Below, piece after piece: positions 19,319 to 28,441 of a stretch of 64,000 nt of DNA. The notes below the pieces were generated by a model. It searched no databases. It was given only the letters and a program-made list of their open reading frames with translations, and had not been told where the DNA came from. The translations under genes were made by a program, and so were the position numbers. The stretch spans positions 62,001 to 126,000 of the forward strand of contig NZ_BAZK01000011.1 in NCBI RefSeq assembly GCF_001310815.1. Reading direction: 5' to 3'. Source of the DNA: Pseudovibrio denitrificans JCM 12308 (GTDB lineage: Bacteria; Pseudomonadota; Alphaproteobacteria; Rhizobiales; Stappiaceae). Positions within the stretch are counted from its first letter, which is position 1, and each line of letters starts with the position of its first letter.

Positions 19319-19461
19319 CCTCTGAAAACCAATGATTTTCGCCACAAGCTTTACCCTCTGTTTCGCACAGCAGGGATCGGTCCATCCGGCAAAGAGTACA
19401 GAAGCTATACTTGATCCAACGAGGCACCATCCGCCTCTAAAACAACAGATCAGGTGCTTCC

Positions 19462-20569
19462 ATGCTGGAGTTCAGCAGCCACAAAAATCATCGGAACCCC
19501 TCAGGCCGGGCGTGGGCGCTGCAGGCCATCAAAAACATTGAGGCGGATTACAATCGCTCGGCTGATACACATCTGATCAAGCTGAACATTCCCAAACTCA
19601 CCAAGGCGGGCATTGATCTCTACCTCAAGGATGAAAGCACCCACCCAGCGGCAGCCTCAAACATCGGTTGGCCCGCTCACTCATCCTTTATGGCATCTGT
19701 AATGGCTGGATCAGGGAAGGTATGCCCATCGTGGAATCCTCCTCCGGTTCCACAGCAATCTCGGAGGCCTATTTCGCCCGCCTCATCGGCAATCCCTTCA
19801 TTGCCATAGCGCCCAAAGCCACCGCCACTGGCAAAATCCGTGAGATCGAGGCGTTGGGCGGTGAGGTGCATCTTGTTGAGCCTATCAGATCTACAGTGAG
19901 GCGGAACGATTGGCGAAAGAACTTGGCGGACATTACGTGGATCAGTTTACCTACGCCGAGCGTGCAACCGATTGGCGCGGCAATAATAACATCGCCCAGA
20001 GCCTGTTCTCACAAATGGAGCTGGAGCGCTTCCCCGCTCCCAAATGGATCGTCATGAGTGCCGGAACTGGCGGCACATCGGCAACCATTGGCCGCTACAT
20101 CCGCCTCCATACAGAGGACTATTCCAAGACACAGCTCTGTGTGGTTGATCCTGAAAACTCAGTCTTTCATGAGTACTACCGCAACCGCGATCCCCAAATT
20201 GTCCGTAACAAACCCTCCCTCATAGAAGGGATCGGCAGACCAAGGGTAGAACCCTCCTTCATGCCAGATGTCATCGACAGAATGATCGACATCCCCGATG
20301 CAGCCAGCATCGCCACCATCAGATGGCTGGAAGGGGTTATCCTGCGCAAATGCGGCGGCTCAACAGGCACCAACCTTTATGGTGCTCTGGCTCTAGCCAA
20401 GGAGATGATGGAAAACGATCAGGAAGGCTCCATCGTCACCCTCATCTGCGACAGCGGCGAGCGCTATCTGGATACACTCTACAACGACGACTGGGTCGTC
20501 AGCAAAAACCTCGACCTGCTCCCCTACATGCACAAACTCATCGACTTCGCCGAAATCGATGGTATCTAG
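19462..20569 (+). CDS. PLP-dependent cysteine-synthase-family enzyme (two frame breaks)
   Basis: The three frames together give about 369 residues of a fold-type II PLP enzyme. Segments in order: NPSGRAWALQAIKNIEADYN, KDESTHP, then (frame 2) the loop carrying the PLP lysine, read as GSLKHRLARSL once a base is added near 19650, SSSGSTAIS for the cofactor phosphate, then (frame 3, after about 19882) GGHYVDQFTYAERATDWRG, SAGTGGTSATIGRY and RKCGGSTGTNLYGALALA. The enzyme class makes or breaks C-S bonds; whether it uses O-acetylserine or acts as a desulfhydrase is not visible. Both breaks need exactly one added base (GCGGC to GCGGGC is the natural repair of the first). Confidence 0.85.
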
Positions 20570-20582
20570 TGAGGGAACTGCC

Positions 20583-21203
20583 TCACCTACTGATGAAAGT
20601 TGGTCTAACGAAGCTATACAGAAGATGTTTGGTCTCCGGTTCAGTTGCACTGATCCGGCATTGCTCCCAAAGTTTCGGATCATGATCCTCGATCATGGAT
20701 TCATACGTTATCTCGTCAAAACACTGTTCTTTGAAGTTTTCACGAAGAGATTTTACATTCACCAAGACAATGTGTTTTCGGGTAATAGCGAGAGGGAATG
20801 GGTGTAGTCGAACCCTCAGGCTAACCTGCATAAGACTTTTTGTGATATCAGTGGAGAATGTTGCCGCATCGTCGATGTCGATACCTAGGTGCGGTGCTAG
20901 CTCTACGTTTTTGATGTCTGCAAAGCCTTCTAAGATTAAAACCCAAATATCGACGTCTTCAAAGCTGCTGGGTTCGCGAGAAGCAAATTGCCCTTTTGCA
21001 TCAGCCATAACTTGCGTAAACAGCGGAGGGTTTTTGTATAGTTCACCATCTTGCCAAAACACAAAGGTCGAAGGATTGAGTTTCCTTTCCAAGATGGCCA
21101 AACTACCAAATCGCGTCGATGCGACAGAAAACAACAAAGCAAGGATTATGAGCAAAATATATAAGCCGATTAATCTGTTTGCCCACCAACTAAAACGTAC
21201 CAT
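20583..21203 (-). CDS. Hypothetical membrane-anchored protein
   Basis: A 206-residue protein that I do not recognise. An N-terminal signal anchor (NRLIGLYILLIILALLFSVAST, about residues 9-30) is followed by a mixed, soluble, probably periplasmic domain with many charged residues and only two cysteines, late in the sequence (EQCFDE and WEQCRI). No repeat or catalytic motif stands out. It converges on the cysteine-synthase-like gene with 13 bases between the stops, inside a GTGAGG/CCTCAC dyad. Confidence 0.65.
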   Translation of the reverse strand: MVRFSWWANRLIGLYILLIILALLFSVASTRFGSLAILERKLNPSTFVFWQDGELYKNPPLFTQVMADAKGQFASREPSSFEDVDIWVLILEGFADIKNVELAPHLGIDIDDAATFSTDITKSLMQVSLRVRLHPFPLAITRKHIVLVNVKSLRENFKEQCFDEITYESMIEDHDPKLWEQCRISATEPETKHLLYSFVRPTFISR

Positions 21204-21572
21204 TCCTACCCGCTTTCAGTCCCATTATGCCTAGACCTGTCAAAAGGCGCTGTTGTTCAATTGTCAGTACTCGATCTAGGGATAAGGTTTGTAGCCCAAA
21301 CAACAGAGCCGCAACCATGTCGGTTATAGAAGTGAGTACGTCCGCGTAACAAGCTCTGCCTCTTTAGCTGTGCCTTGAATAAACAGAACCGCCAATCACT
21401 GGAAACAAATGCCTAGCGAAAGGCGAGACGTACTCTCAGCTATAATTGCGAGTTTTCATAGTAAACTATTGGCGTCTTACTTAGTGCAAATTAGCCAAGC
21501 ACGCTGACTTTAAATCCAGCCAGCGTGCTGAGTGTTAAAAGCTGATAGCCTTACGGCTGACTTCCTGCTGCA
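21204..21572. other. 369-bp intergenic region with one hairpin
   Basis: No gene recognised. AGCACGCTG (21498-21506) pairs with CAGCGTGCT (21521-21529); on the - strand it lies 44 bases after the VOC stop and is followed by TTGGCTAATTTG, a poor T tract, so it is a plausible but weak terminator for that gene. The rest presumably holds the promoter of the leftward hypothetical gene. Confidence 0.5.
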
Positions 21573-22016
21573 TTAAGGCATTTGATAGAGCCCCAAAGCG
21601 TTTCCGAATGGGTCGGCAAACTCGGAGTATGTCACGACCTCAGGTATCTCCACGGCCTCTCCCGTATCGATTTTCAGTGCCGTGCGCGCGGTTTGGCTCG
21701 CCGCCATATCCTCCACCATAAAACGGACAATAGCGCCGCTTGGCTGCGTGTCATCTACCTCAAAGACTTGGAACCAAACCCCCGGCGCTACCTTGAACTC
21801 CACAATACCGGGAACAGGTCTGAGCACCTCAGTGTCAGGGCCAAGAAACTTGGTGTACCACGCTTCTGCTTCCGCCAGTGAAGGCACCGGCACCCCAACA
21901 GTCACCTCCTGAAACGGCTCTGCCGAAACAGCGCTTGCAAACGCAAAAGAAGCAACAAAACCCAGAGCAAACCGACGCACAACGGCGCCTTTGCCCTGCA
22001 ATGAATTAAACAACAT
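21573..22016 (-). CDS. Exported VOC-family (glyoxalase-fold) protein
   Basis: A 147-residue protein. Residues 13-32 (VVRRFALGFVASFAFASAVSA) look like a signal peptide, after which one VOC module follows: EVTVGVPVPSLAEAEAWYTKF and, near the end, TYSEFADPFGNALGLYQ. The final DPFGNALGLYQ is the usual VOC C-terminal strand pair. VOC proteins bind metals or small ligands; an exported single module is less common. Its reaction is unknown. GGAGAG lies six bases before the ATG at 22016. Confidence 0.8.
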   Translation of the reverse strand: MLFNSLQGKGAVVRRFALGFVASFAFASAVSAEPFQEVTVGVPVPSLAEAEAWYTKFLGPDTEVLRPVPGIVEFKVAPGVWFQVFEVDDTQPSGAIVRFMVEDMAASQTARTALKIDTGEAVEIPEVVTYSEFADPFGNALGLYQMP

Positions 22017-22175
22017 AACGACTCTCCATAATATAAATATAGCTACTATACTTTATGGACATAAATCCACATGTCAACATCCCTTCTTTTGATCTCGGAG
22101 TTTTGAGAGCGGCGCCGGAACTGAAACGCACTCCTTGAGCAGGAGGAGGTAACGTAGTCCCTTGAGATATCGTGA

Positions 22176-22304
22176 TGGCTGGAAGGTGTAATCCTGCGTG
22201 AACGCGGTGGATCAAAAAGCACTAACCTTTCCGTGGCTTATGCATTGGCCATGGAGAGGATGGAAAATGCTCAAAACGGCTGCAAAGATGGTATCGTCCT
22301 AACC
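22176..22304 (+). pseudogene. Decayed fragment related to the cysteine-synthase-like gene
   Basis: Reading from 22176, 43 open codons give WLEGVILRERGGSKSTNLS and then VAYALAMERMENAQ. The intact gene at 20327-20425 encodes WLEGVILRKCGGSTGTNLYG then ALALAKEMMENDQ. I count 23 identities in 33 aligned positions, with many third-position differences, so the copy is old. The codon just before the tryptophan is TGA. Flanking sequence (22017-22175 and 22305-22538) shows no further reliable match and no gene. It is a remnant of a paralogous enzyme gene lying 1.6 kb past the intact one. Confidence 0.75.
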
Positions 22305-22538
22305 AATTGGCAGATAAGCAGGTTTAACTGGGGCGAGTTGATGCGAACTCATGCCATTCTGCTTTTTGGTGAACGCCAGTTTGGTCATTGCTGCCATTGC
22401 CATGTCTGATCATGTTCGCTTCTAATGGTCTTTGAGCGAGAAAAGCAACTGAGGGTGAAGCGTAGTTCGCCAATCTGCTTGTCCAGGGTCATTCTACAGA
22501 CCCTGGAATAGTCTGAAGTTTTTGACGTAAAGTCTCGA

Positions 22539-22985
22539 TTATTTAGCAGCTTTGGAGGTCAGCTTCGCCAAAACACCGCGCATTTTCTCGATTACTGGGG
22601 ACTTATCGACATTATCCAGATCCTTCATTGTTTCTTTTGGATCCTCATAAGCCAGCCAGACTTGCCCTTCGGAATCCTCATAGACCTGCACTTTGAGTGG
22701 CAGGAATAGACCTGCCCGCGGATCTATTTCCATCGCAGGTGTACCAAGAGCCGGATTACCGAAAATCAGCAACTGGTTCGCTGGAATGGACATGCCAACT
22801 TTTTCGGCTCCTGCTGCATGATCAACACGAGCAAATATGGTTGCCCCTGCCTTTTGAGCAGTAGCCTCCAGTGCATCCATAGCCTCTTGCACGGCCTTAT
22901 TGGTATTGACCTTGATAATATCTTGAGCCATGGCGGGATACAAACTTCCAAGTATTAGAGCTGAGGCCAGAAACAAACTACGCAA
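22539..22985 (-). CDS. DUF302 protein, exported
   Basis: A 148-residue protein with a signal peptide (MRSLFLASALILGSLYPAMA) and one DUF302 domain: LEATAQKAGATIFARVDHA, PANQLLIFGNPALGTPAM, KVQVYEDSEGQVWLAYEDP. The function of DUF302 is unknown; homologues are often periplasmic. The start is a TTG at 22985 with AAGGA eight bases upstream; nearby ATG codons are out of frame. Confidence 0.85.
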   Translation of the reverse strand: MRSLFLASALILGSLYPAMAQDIIKVNTNKAVQEAMDALEATAQKAGATIFARVDHAAGAEKVGMSIPANQLLIFGNPALGTPAMEIDPRAGLFLPLKVQVYEDSEGQVWLAYEDPKETMKDLDNVDKSPVIEKMRGVLAKLTSKAAK

Positions 22986-23176
22986 AGCATCATCCTTCTT
23001 GTGAAACTAATTCGACTTAGGGGACATAAAGTTGAATGCAACAGAAGCCCAACATAAACTCCAAGCTGAAGAAATAGAAACTTTCCCCTACTGGAGTATG
23101 TTGATTTAACTATGGAAATATTCTGATTACATATAAATTATTTTCACATGATCGTGCTTCTCTCAAAACAACACAA

Positions 23177-25470
23177 TCACCCCCGCCGACGAGATTTTGA
23201 CAGCGTCACTGGAATAGCCTTGCTTGTGGGAGTGTTGGATTGATCACCCGTGGAATACACCGGAACGAGCACGTTCACCTCTGGGAAATAGGAGGCAATG
23301 CATCCCTCAGGGATGTCGTAGGGCACAACCTGAAAATCTAGCGCACGCCGATTGCGGCCATCTTCGCTAACAGTGCCAATATCAACCTTTTCGCCTCTGG
23401 AAACGCCGGCACGGCGCATGTCGATCGGGTTCATAAATACCACTTTACGCCCGCCTGAAATGCCGCGGTAACGGTCATTCAGCGAGTAAATGGTGGTGTT
23501 GAATTGGTCGTTGGAGCGCATGCTCTGCAGAGTAAAGGTGAGCTTCGGCGCTTGGAAGTCAGCTGAGCAGCGGTTGCCAGTGGCAAGGAGTAACCGGAGA
23601 ACTCGGCCTTGCCGGATTTCGTTGCCCACCGACGGTCTGCAATCGGGTTAGCCAGATAAAACCCGCCCGGTGTCCGCACCTGGCTGTTGAACCCGGCAAA
23701 CTCCGGCAATACTTCCTCAATCTTCTCGCGAATGCGGTCGTAGTTCTCAATGAGATGCGTCCAGTTCACCACCTTGTTGCCAATAGTTGCTCTGGCAAGC
23801 CCGGCAATGATGGCAGGTTCAGACATCAGGAGATCTGAGGCCGGTGGATTGACCCCGGCGGAGCTATGGATCTTGGAGAGCGAGTCTTCTACCGTCACGA
23901 TCTGGTCGCCAGACCGCTGCTCATCATACTCCGTGCGCCCAAGGCTCGGTAGAATGTAGGAGAGGGAGCCAGTCATCAGGTGGCTTCGGTTCAGTTTGGT
24001 CGCAATGTTAATGGTCAGGCGACACTTGCGAATGGCTTCTTCCGTCAGGCCTGTATCCGGGGCAGAGCGGGTGAAGTTGCCGCCAAGGCTCATGAACACC
24101 CGCAGCTTGCCTTCATTCATCATCTTGATGGCTTCAACCGAGTCCACACCCGCGTGCATTTCCGGCTCAAACTCAAACGCATCCTGCAGCGCCAGCAAAA
24201 ACTCCTCGGATGGATCAGAGGTAATGCCCATCCGACGGATGCCTTGCGTGTTCGCATGCCCCGGCATCGGACAGGCGCCTGCGCCCGGCTTGCCAACATT
24301 GCCGCGAATGAACAACAGATTCATGATCTCGCGAATGGTCGCCACAGAGTGCTTATGCTGACTGATGCCAGTGCCCCATGTAATAATCGGACGATCCGCC
24401 TGCACATAAAGCAGGGCAGCTTTCTCGATTTCATCACGCGTCAGACCAGACTGATCCTCAATCTCTTTCCACGGGGTCAGCTCCAGCGCCTTCTCATAAC
24501 TCTCAAACCCACCGCAGTTCTCTTCAATAAACACACGGTCGATGATGCTATGGGTGAGAATGCGCTCGTTGTCCCAGGCAAGAATGGCTTTCACCATACC
24601 GCGCACAGCTGCCATGTCGCCGCCCAGCTTGGGCGTGAAGAAGTGGCTGGCAACAGGGCGAGAGCCAAAACGCACCATCTCCAACTGGTTCTTCGGGTCC
24701 GCATACCGCTCCAGCCCACGCTCGCGCAGCGGGTTGAAGGAGACAACCTGCGCGCCCCGCTTGGTTGCGTCGCGAAGAACAGGCAGCATACGTGGATCAG
24801 TCGCGCCAGGGTTATGGCCAAACACAAAGATCGCATCTGCTTTGGCAAAGTCTTCCAGCCGAACCGTCGCCAACCCGCACCCAATGGCTTCCTCCAGCGC
24901 AATACCACTGGCCTCGTGGCACATGTTAGAGCTGGAAGGGAAGTTGCTGGTGCCGTAAATGCGGCCAAACAACTGGTAGAGGAAGGCAGCTTCATTGCTG
25001 GCGTGCCCGGAGGTGTAAAACACGGCCTCCTTGCGATCTTTAATCGCCCGCAGCTCAGCGCCAATCTCCTTGAAAGCCTCAGCCCAGGTGATCTCGTTAT
25101 AGCGGTCTGTAATCCTGTTGTAGCGCAAAGGGCAGGTCAGTCGGCCCTGATCCTCAAGGTCGAAGTCAGAGAACGTCTGTAACTCGGAGACGGTGTACTC
25201 CTGAAAGAACGACTCAGTGATCCGCTTTTCGGTCATTTCCGCGGCCACGGCCTTCACACCGTTCTCACAAAATTCGATGGAAGTTGTTTTTTCCGGATCC
25301 ACCCACGCCACGCCGGGGCCAATAAACCCGTCAGGCTGGTTGGTTTTTAAGACTGTTTTGATTCCCGAAGTGAGCGACGTGTTTTGCAGCAGAGCCTGAC
25401 CACAGCTCCACACGGCACCCCAGCCACCAGCAGGAGCTGTTGATTTCTTTGCAATAATATTGTCGGACAC
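23177..25470 (-). CDS. FdhF/YdeP-type molybdopterin oxidoreductase (frame break near 23555-23570)
   Basis: Two frames join into a protein of about 764 residues, the family's size. The N-terminal 650 residues form the molybdopterin oxidoreductase domain (EAVFYTSGHASNEAAFLYQL, SSSNMCHEASG, IFVFGHNPGATDPRMLP, GKPGAGACPMPGHANTQG); the C-terminal part, in the second frame, is the dinucleotide-binding domain with SMRSNDQFNTTIYSLNDRY. In relatives known to me the N-terminus has a CxxCAW pair; here the matching place reads GFIGPGVAWVDP, with only EFCENG left nearby, so an iron-sulfur cluster may be absent. Electron donor and substrate are unknown. fdhD lies 46 bases upstream and is probably its maturation factor. 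One added base repairs the break. Confidence 0.85.
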
Positions 25471-25516
25471 GCCGGACTCCTCAGGCTCTTAAATCGCCCA
25501 CGAACTTGATGAGTCG

Positions 25517-26281
25517 CTAGCTGTAGCGTGTGAAGCTGTATCCACGGTTGCAACTAAACAGATTTAAACAATTCTCTCGCGCCAGCTTGACAGCCAGATC
25601 GCTGGGCGTTGCCATAACAGCAAGCGTGCCCACACGAGCGCTGACAGCCTTCTGCACCAGATCAGAGCTGCACCGGCTTGTGGTGATGACAAGATCGACC
25701 GGCTCACCACTGCGCGCACCGGCCCCAAGCGCCTTGTCCATGGCGTTATGGCGGCCAATGTCTTCGCGCACGGCCAGAATATCCTCGCCGCAGCACACGG
25801 CAGCTGCATGCAGTCCGCCACCGTAAATGTCGTTGAGCGTCTGCTTGGACTGCATCGCCTCAAACATGGCGCTGATGCTCTCCGTTTTGGGAGCTGGCTG
25901 AGGGGAAAGGGGAGTAAGCGCACGCAATGCCGCGCGAATGCTATCAAGACCGCACAGCCCACAGCCGGACGTCCCGGTCAGCAGGCGTTTGCGTTTCACA
26001 GCGGTGAAGAACTGCTCGTCTTCAATCTCCAGATTGACGCTGATGCCTTCCTCGCCATGTTCATGCAAGGCAATAGACTGCACATCCTTGATGCCGGAGA
26101 CGATGGACTCGCTGATCGCAAATCCCACGGCGAAATCTTCAAGGTCTCTGGGCGTGGCCATGAACACAGCAAAGCCCTCTCCGTTCAGCGTAACCGCGAC
26201 CGGAACTTCAGGAGGTAGCTTTCTGCCGTCATTGATAGGTGTTTGCCACTCAGGGTCTACAATAGACAACCCAGACTCCAC
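25517..26281 (-). CDS. fdhD: Formate dehydrogenase accessory sulfurtransferase FdhD
   Basis: A 254-residue protein that transfers sulfur from a cysteine desulfurase to the bis-MGD molybdenum cofactor of formate-dehydrogenase-like enzymes. The sulfur-carrying loop GTSGCGLCG is intact (two cysteines), and DIGRHNAMDKALGA is the second signature. The start is GTG at 26281, with an AGAAAGAA tract just before. It is directly upstream of the FdhF-like gene, its likely client. 18 bases separate it from the patatin gene on the same strand. Confidence 0.95.
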   Translation of the reverse strand: MESGLSIVDPEWQTPINDGRKLPPEVPVAVTLNGEGFAVFMATPRDLEDFAVGFAISESIVSGIKDVQSIALHEHGEEGISVNLEIEDEQFFTAVKRKRLLTGTSGCGLCGLDSIRAALRALTPLSPQPAPKTESISAMFEAMQSKQTLNDIYGGGLHAAAVCCGEDILAVREDIGRHNAMDKALGAGARSGEPVDLVITTSRCSSDLVQKAVSARVGTLAVMATPSDLAVKLARENCLNLFSCNRGYSFTRYS

Positions 26282-26299
26282 TTCTTTCTATTCTTCTTA

Positions 26300-27145
26300 T
26301 CAGGAGATTAGGTAGTTCTCGATCTTCTGGTCAAGCTCAACCTTCACACTATTCCTTAACCCAGCGCTATCTTCCAGAATTTCCCGTGCCTTCAGGAAAT
26401 CAAGTACCTGATATTGCTTGATATTCGGGAAGATGGAAAGGTCCGGTGCCCGTATTCTCAATTTTTCCTGAGAAATGGTCTGCATCAGGATCTGAGTGGC
26501 TCCGAACACACTTTCGGTCGCGCTGGGCACAGCGCGCTTCTCATCCTTCTTCGGCGTGCCAACCACATCCACGGCGATCACGATGTCACAATCGCCGGGC
26601 AGCACATCAAAGGGCAGGGGGTTCACCACGCCGCCATCAATCAGCACCGTGTTGTTCAGGTGCACAGGCTTGAACACAAACGGAATGGCAATACTCGCAG
26701 AAACCGCGTCCACCAGATTTCCCTCCGCAAAGCGCACTTCCTCTGCCTTGTAGTAATCCGCAGCAATGGCCTGAAACGGGATGGAAAGCTCAGAAAAGTC
26801 CTGCTTCAGCACATCACCGACAAAGACTTCCAAAACACGCTTGGAATCGAACTGGCCAAAACTGGACTTGCCGCCGATCAGATCTGCAAACCGTTTGGGC
26901 ATGCTCACTTCCACCAGCTTGCCCAGCACCTTCTTCCACTCCCCAAGCGTTTCCAGTGTGTACTCCTCAAGCTGGTCACCGCTCATCCCACCAGCATATC
27001 CAGCGCCAATCAAAGCGCCGATAGAAGTGCCCGTAATGGCATGTGGGGTGAGGCCCATATCATCAAGAGCTTGCAAAACAGGAATATGGGAGAGACCGCG
27101 GGCGCCTCCGCCACCAAGGGCAACGCCGATCTTGGGAGTACTCAT
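26300..27145 (-). CDS. Patatin-like phospholipase, RssA type
   Basis: A 281-residue cytoplasmic serine hydrolase. The oxyanion glycine loop GGGGARGLSH (residues 11-20), the nucleophile elbow GTSIG (Ser41) and the catalytic Asp in LIDGGVVNPLP are all present. Family members cleave acyl groups from phospholipids; the natural substrate is unknown. It is 18 bases upstream of fdhD and probably co-transcribed with fdhD and the FdhF-like gene, though a functional link is not evident. Confidence 0.9.
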   Translation of the reverse strand: MSTPKIGVALGGGGARGLSHIPVLQALDDMGLTPHAITGTSIGALIGAGYAGGMSGDQLEEYTLETLGEWKKVLGKLVEVSMPKRFADLIGGKSSFGQFDSKRVLEVFVGDVLKQDFSELSIPFQAIAADYYKAEEVRFAEGNLVDAVSASIAIPFVFKPVHLNNTVLIDGGVVNPLPFDVLPGDCDIVIAVDVVGTPKKDEKRAVPSATESVFGATQILMQTISQEKLRIRAPDLSIFPNIKQYQVLDFLKAREILEDSAGLRNSVKVELDQKIENYLIS

Positions 27146-27226
27146 TGAAAGCCTGTTCCTTTAATATCTATAATAAAAATATAGGTGTTCCCCTCAGCTT
27201 TCCAATTGAAAACCGAGAAGAATACA

Positions 27227-27237
27227 GTGATAATCAC
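27227..27237. promoter_or_regulatory. Small palindrome between patatin and luxR-type genes
   Basis: GTGATAATCAC is an 11-bp perfect dyad around one base in the divergent promoter region, 122 bases before the LuxR-type start. It could bind a dimeric regulator; no consensus is matched with certainty. Confidence 0.35.
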
Positions 27238-27358
27238 CGCGACGAACATAGATAAACAATAGATGGGCGTTGGGGCAAACATATCATTATATTTGGTAGC
27301 AGTTGAGCAGGGCTCGACTGGCTGATGTGTAGCGGGGCTCCAATCTTGCGGTGTTACG

Positions 27359-28123
27359 ATGAACTATTCCATGGGCTATCCGGCGGGCTTTGACCGAAAT
27401 CTCCTGCAGTTTTCTCAAGAGCTATGGAACTGTTCATCCCTACAAGCACGCTGGGAAGAACTCACTCGATTTGCAGAAAAGCTCGGTTTTGAAAAAGGCG
27501 CCTACATCATCGTGCCCAAGATTGAGGGCCGTGTAGAGGATCGCCAGCCAATCTGCCTGTCCAACCATGCGCAAGACTGGGTAGAGCACTACAACTCCCA
27601 TCACTACTATTTCAAAGACCCGGGTATGGACCACCTGCTCAGCGGCAGGAAGGTTGATCAGCTCTGGACGGACTATACCGTTCGGCCAACGAGTAAGGTG
27701 GACAGCGACTTCTTCAATGATGTCCGCTCTGCTGGTCTGAAGTTTGGCGTCACGATCCCACTGGAGTGTTCCAACAAGCATTTGGTGGGTGGGGCCAGTT
27801 TCGCCTCATGCGAACGCACCCAGTTGGGCTTCGATGCGCAGATGACCTCCAACTACCCGGTTCTGAAGGGTGCGGTGCACCTTTTCCATACTTATGCGCA
27901 AGAACCCGAAACCCTAAGCGAGTTTTTTGGTTTCACGCCGCGGGAGCATGAATGCCTGCTGTGGTTGACGGCGGGGAGGGCAAATAAAGAAATCGCCCAT
28001 ATCCTGAATCTCTCTGAGAAAACTGTAGAACACCACATAAAACGGGCCTGCAAAAAGCTTAGAGTGACCAACCGTACGCACGCTGTGGCCCGTGCAATGA
28101 CCTTTCAGTTGCTTTCACCTTAG
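27359..28123 (+). CDS. LuxR-type regulator with autoinducer-binding domain (LuxR solo)
   Basis: A 254-residue regulator: an autoinducer-binding domain (about residues 20-175) and a LuxR HTH (FTPREHECLLWLTAGRANKEIA, LSEKTVEHHIKRACKKL). The residues that line the acyl-homoserine-lactone pocket in TraR/LuxR have counterparts here: W74, Y78, D87, P88 and W103, plus the Gly of KFGVTIPL. So an AHL-like ligand is plausible. No luxI-type synthase is in the window, so it is a solo as far as can be seen. It is divergent from the patatin gene. Confidence 0.9.
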   Translation: MNYSMGYPAGFDRNLLQFSQELWNCSSLQARWEELTRFAEKLGFEKGAYIIVPKIEGRVEDRQPICLSNHAQDWVEHYNSHHYYFKDPGMDHLLSGRKVDQLWTDYTVRPTSKVDSDFFNDVRSAGLKFGVTIPLECSNKHLVGGASFASCERTQLGFDAQMTSNYPVLKGAVHLFHTYAQEPETLSEFFGFTPREHECLLWLTAGRANKEIAHILNLSEKTVEHHIKRACKKLRVTNRTHAVARAMTFQLLSP

Positions 28124-28330
28124 GCACTTGCAACTTTAAGGCATCAGGGAAAATCCCCCATTGTTATGAGTTGTGCATTTATGCATACTCACATTTGCTA
28201 GAGGTTGCACTTTAGCTCCTGCATGGCACTTTTTCGCCTCGTGCAGTTGTTTGTGGTAGTTTATCAATTTGATCTGTTGGTCTGGGCACAGGCTGTCGTG
28301 GCCCGGCCGAATAGTGTAGATAAATACAAC
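28124..28330. other. Non-coding stretch between the LuxR-type gene and a strong terminator
   Basis: About 200 bases without a convincing reading frame; the only open frame (28205 onward) runs through the terminator hairpin. Either this is a long luxR-type 3' untranslated region or it contains a small RNA gene that ends at 28362. Confidence 0.45.
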
Positions 28331-28362
28331 TCCTCCGAAGCCAGCTTCGGAGGATTTTTTTT
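28331..28362 (+). terminator. Strong rightward intrinsic terminator
   Basis: TCCTCCGAAG (28331-28340) and CTTCGGAGGA (28345-28354) make a perfect 10-bp stem with a four-base loop, followed by eight T. The - strand has no comparable T run. The nearest rightward gene ends 208 bases before it. Confidence 0.92.
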
Positions 28363-28377
28363 GCCCACCCCCAAGCC

Positions 28378-28408
28378 AAAAACAAAAAGAGCGGCCCTAC
28401 AGCCGCTC
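28378..28408 (-). terminator. Intrinsic terminator of purD
   Basis: On the - strand GAGCGGC pairs with GCCGCTC around six bases and is followed by TTTTTGTTTTT. It begins 34 bases after the purD stop. Confidence 0.88.
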
Positions 28409-28441
28409 CTTTCAAAACTCATAGGTCAAAGCTGAACTTGA

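Noticed and set aside
19462..20569. Cysteine-synthase-like gene as a pseudogene
   Set aside because: Both breaks are single lost bases of the same kind as in essential genes, and all catalytic segments are intact.
23980..25182. 400-codon + strand frame antisense to the FdhF-like gene
   Set aside because: The opposite strand has clear molybdopterin-enzyme motifs; this frame has none.
28205..28435. 76-codon + strand frame past the LuxR-type gene
   Set aside because: It reads through the strong terminator hairpin and part of the purD terminator; no features of a real protein.
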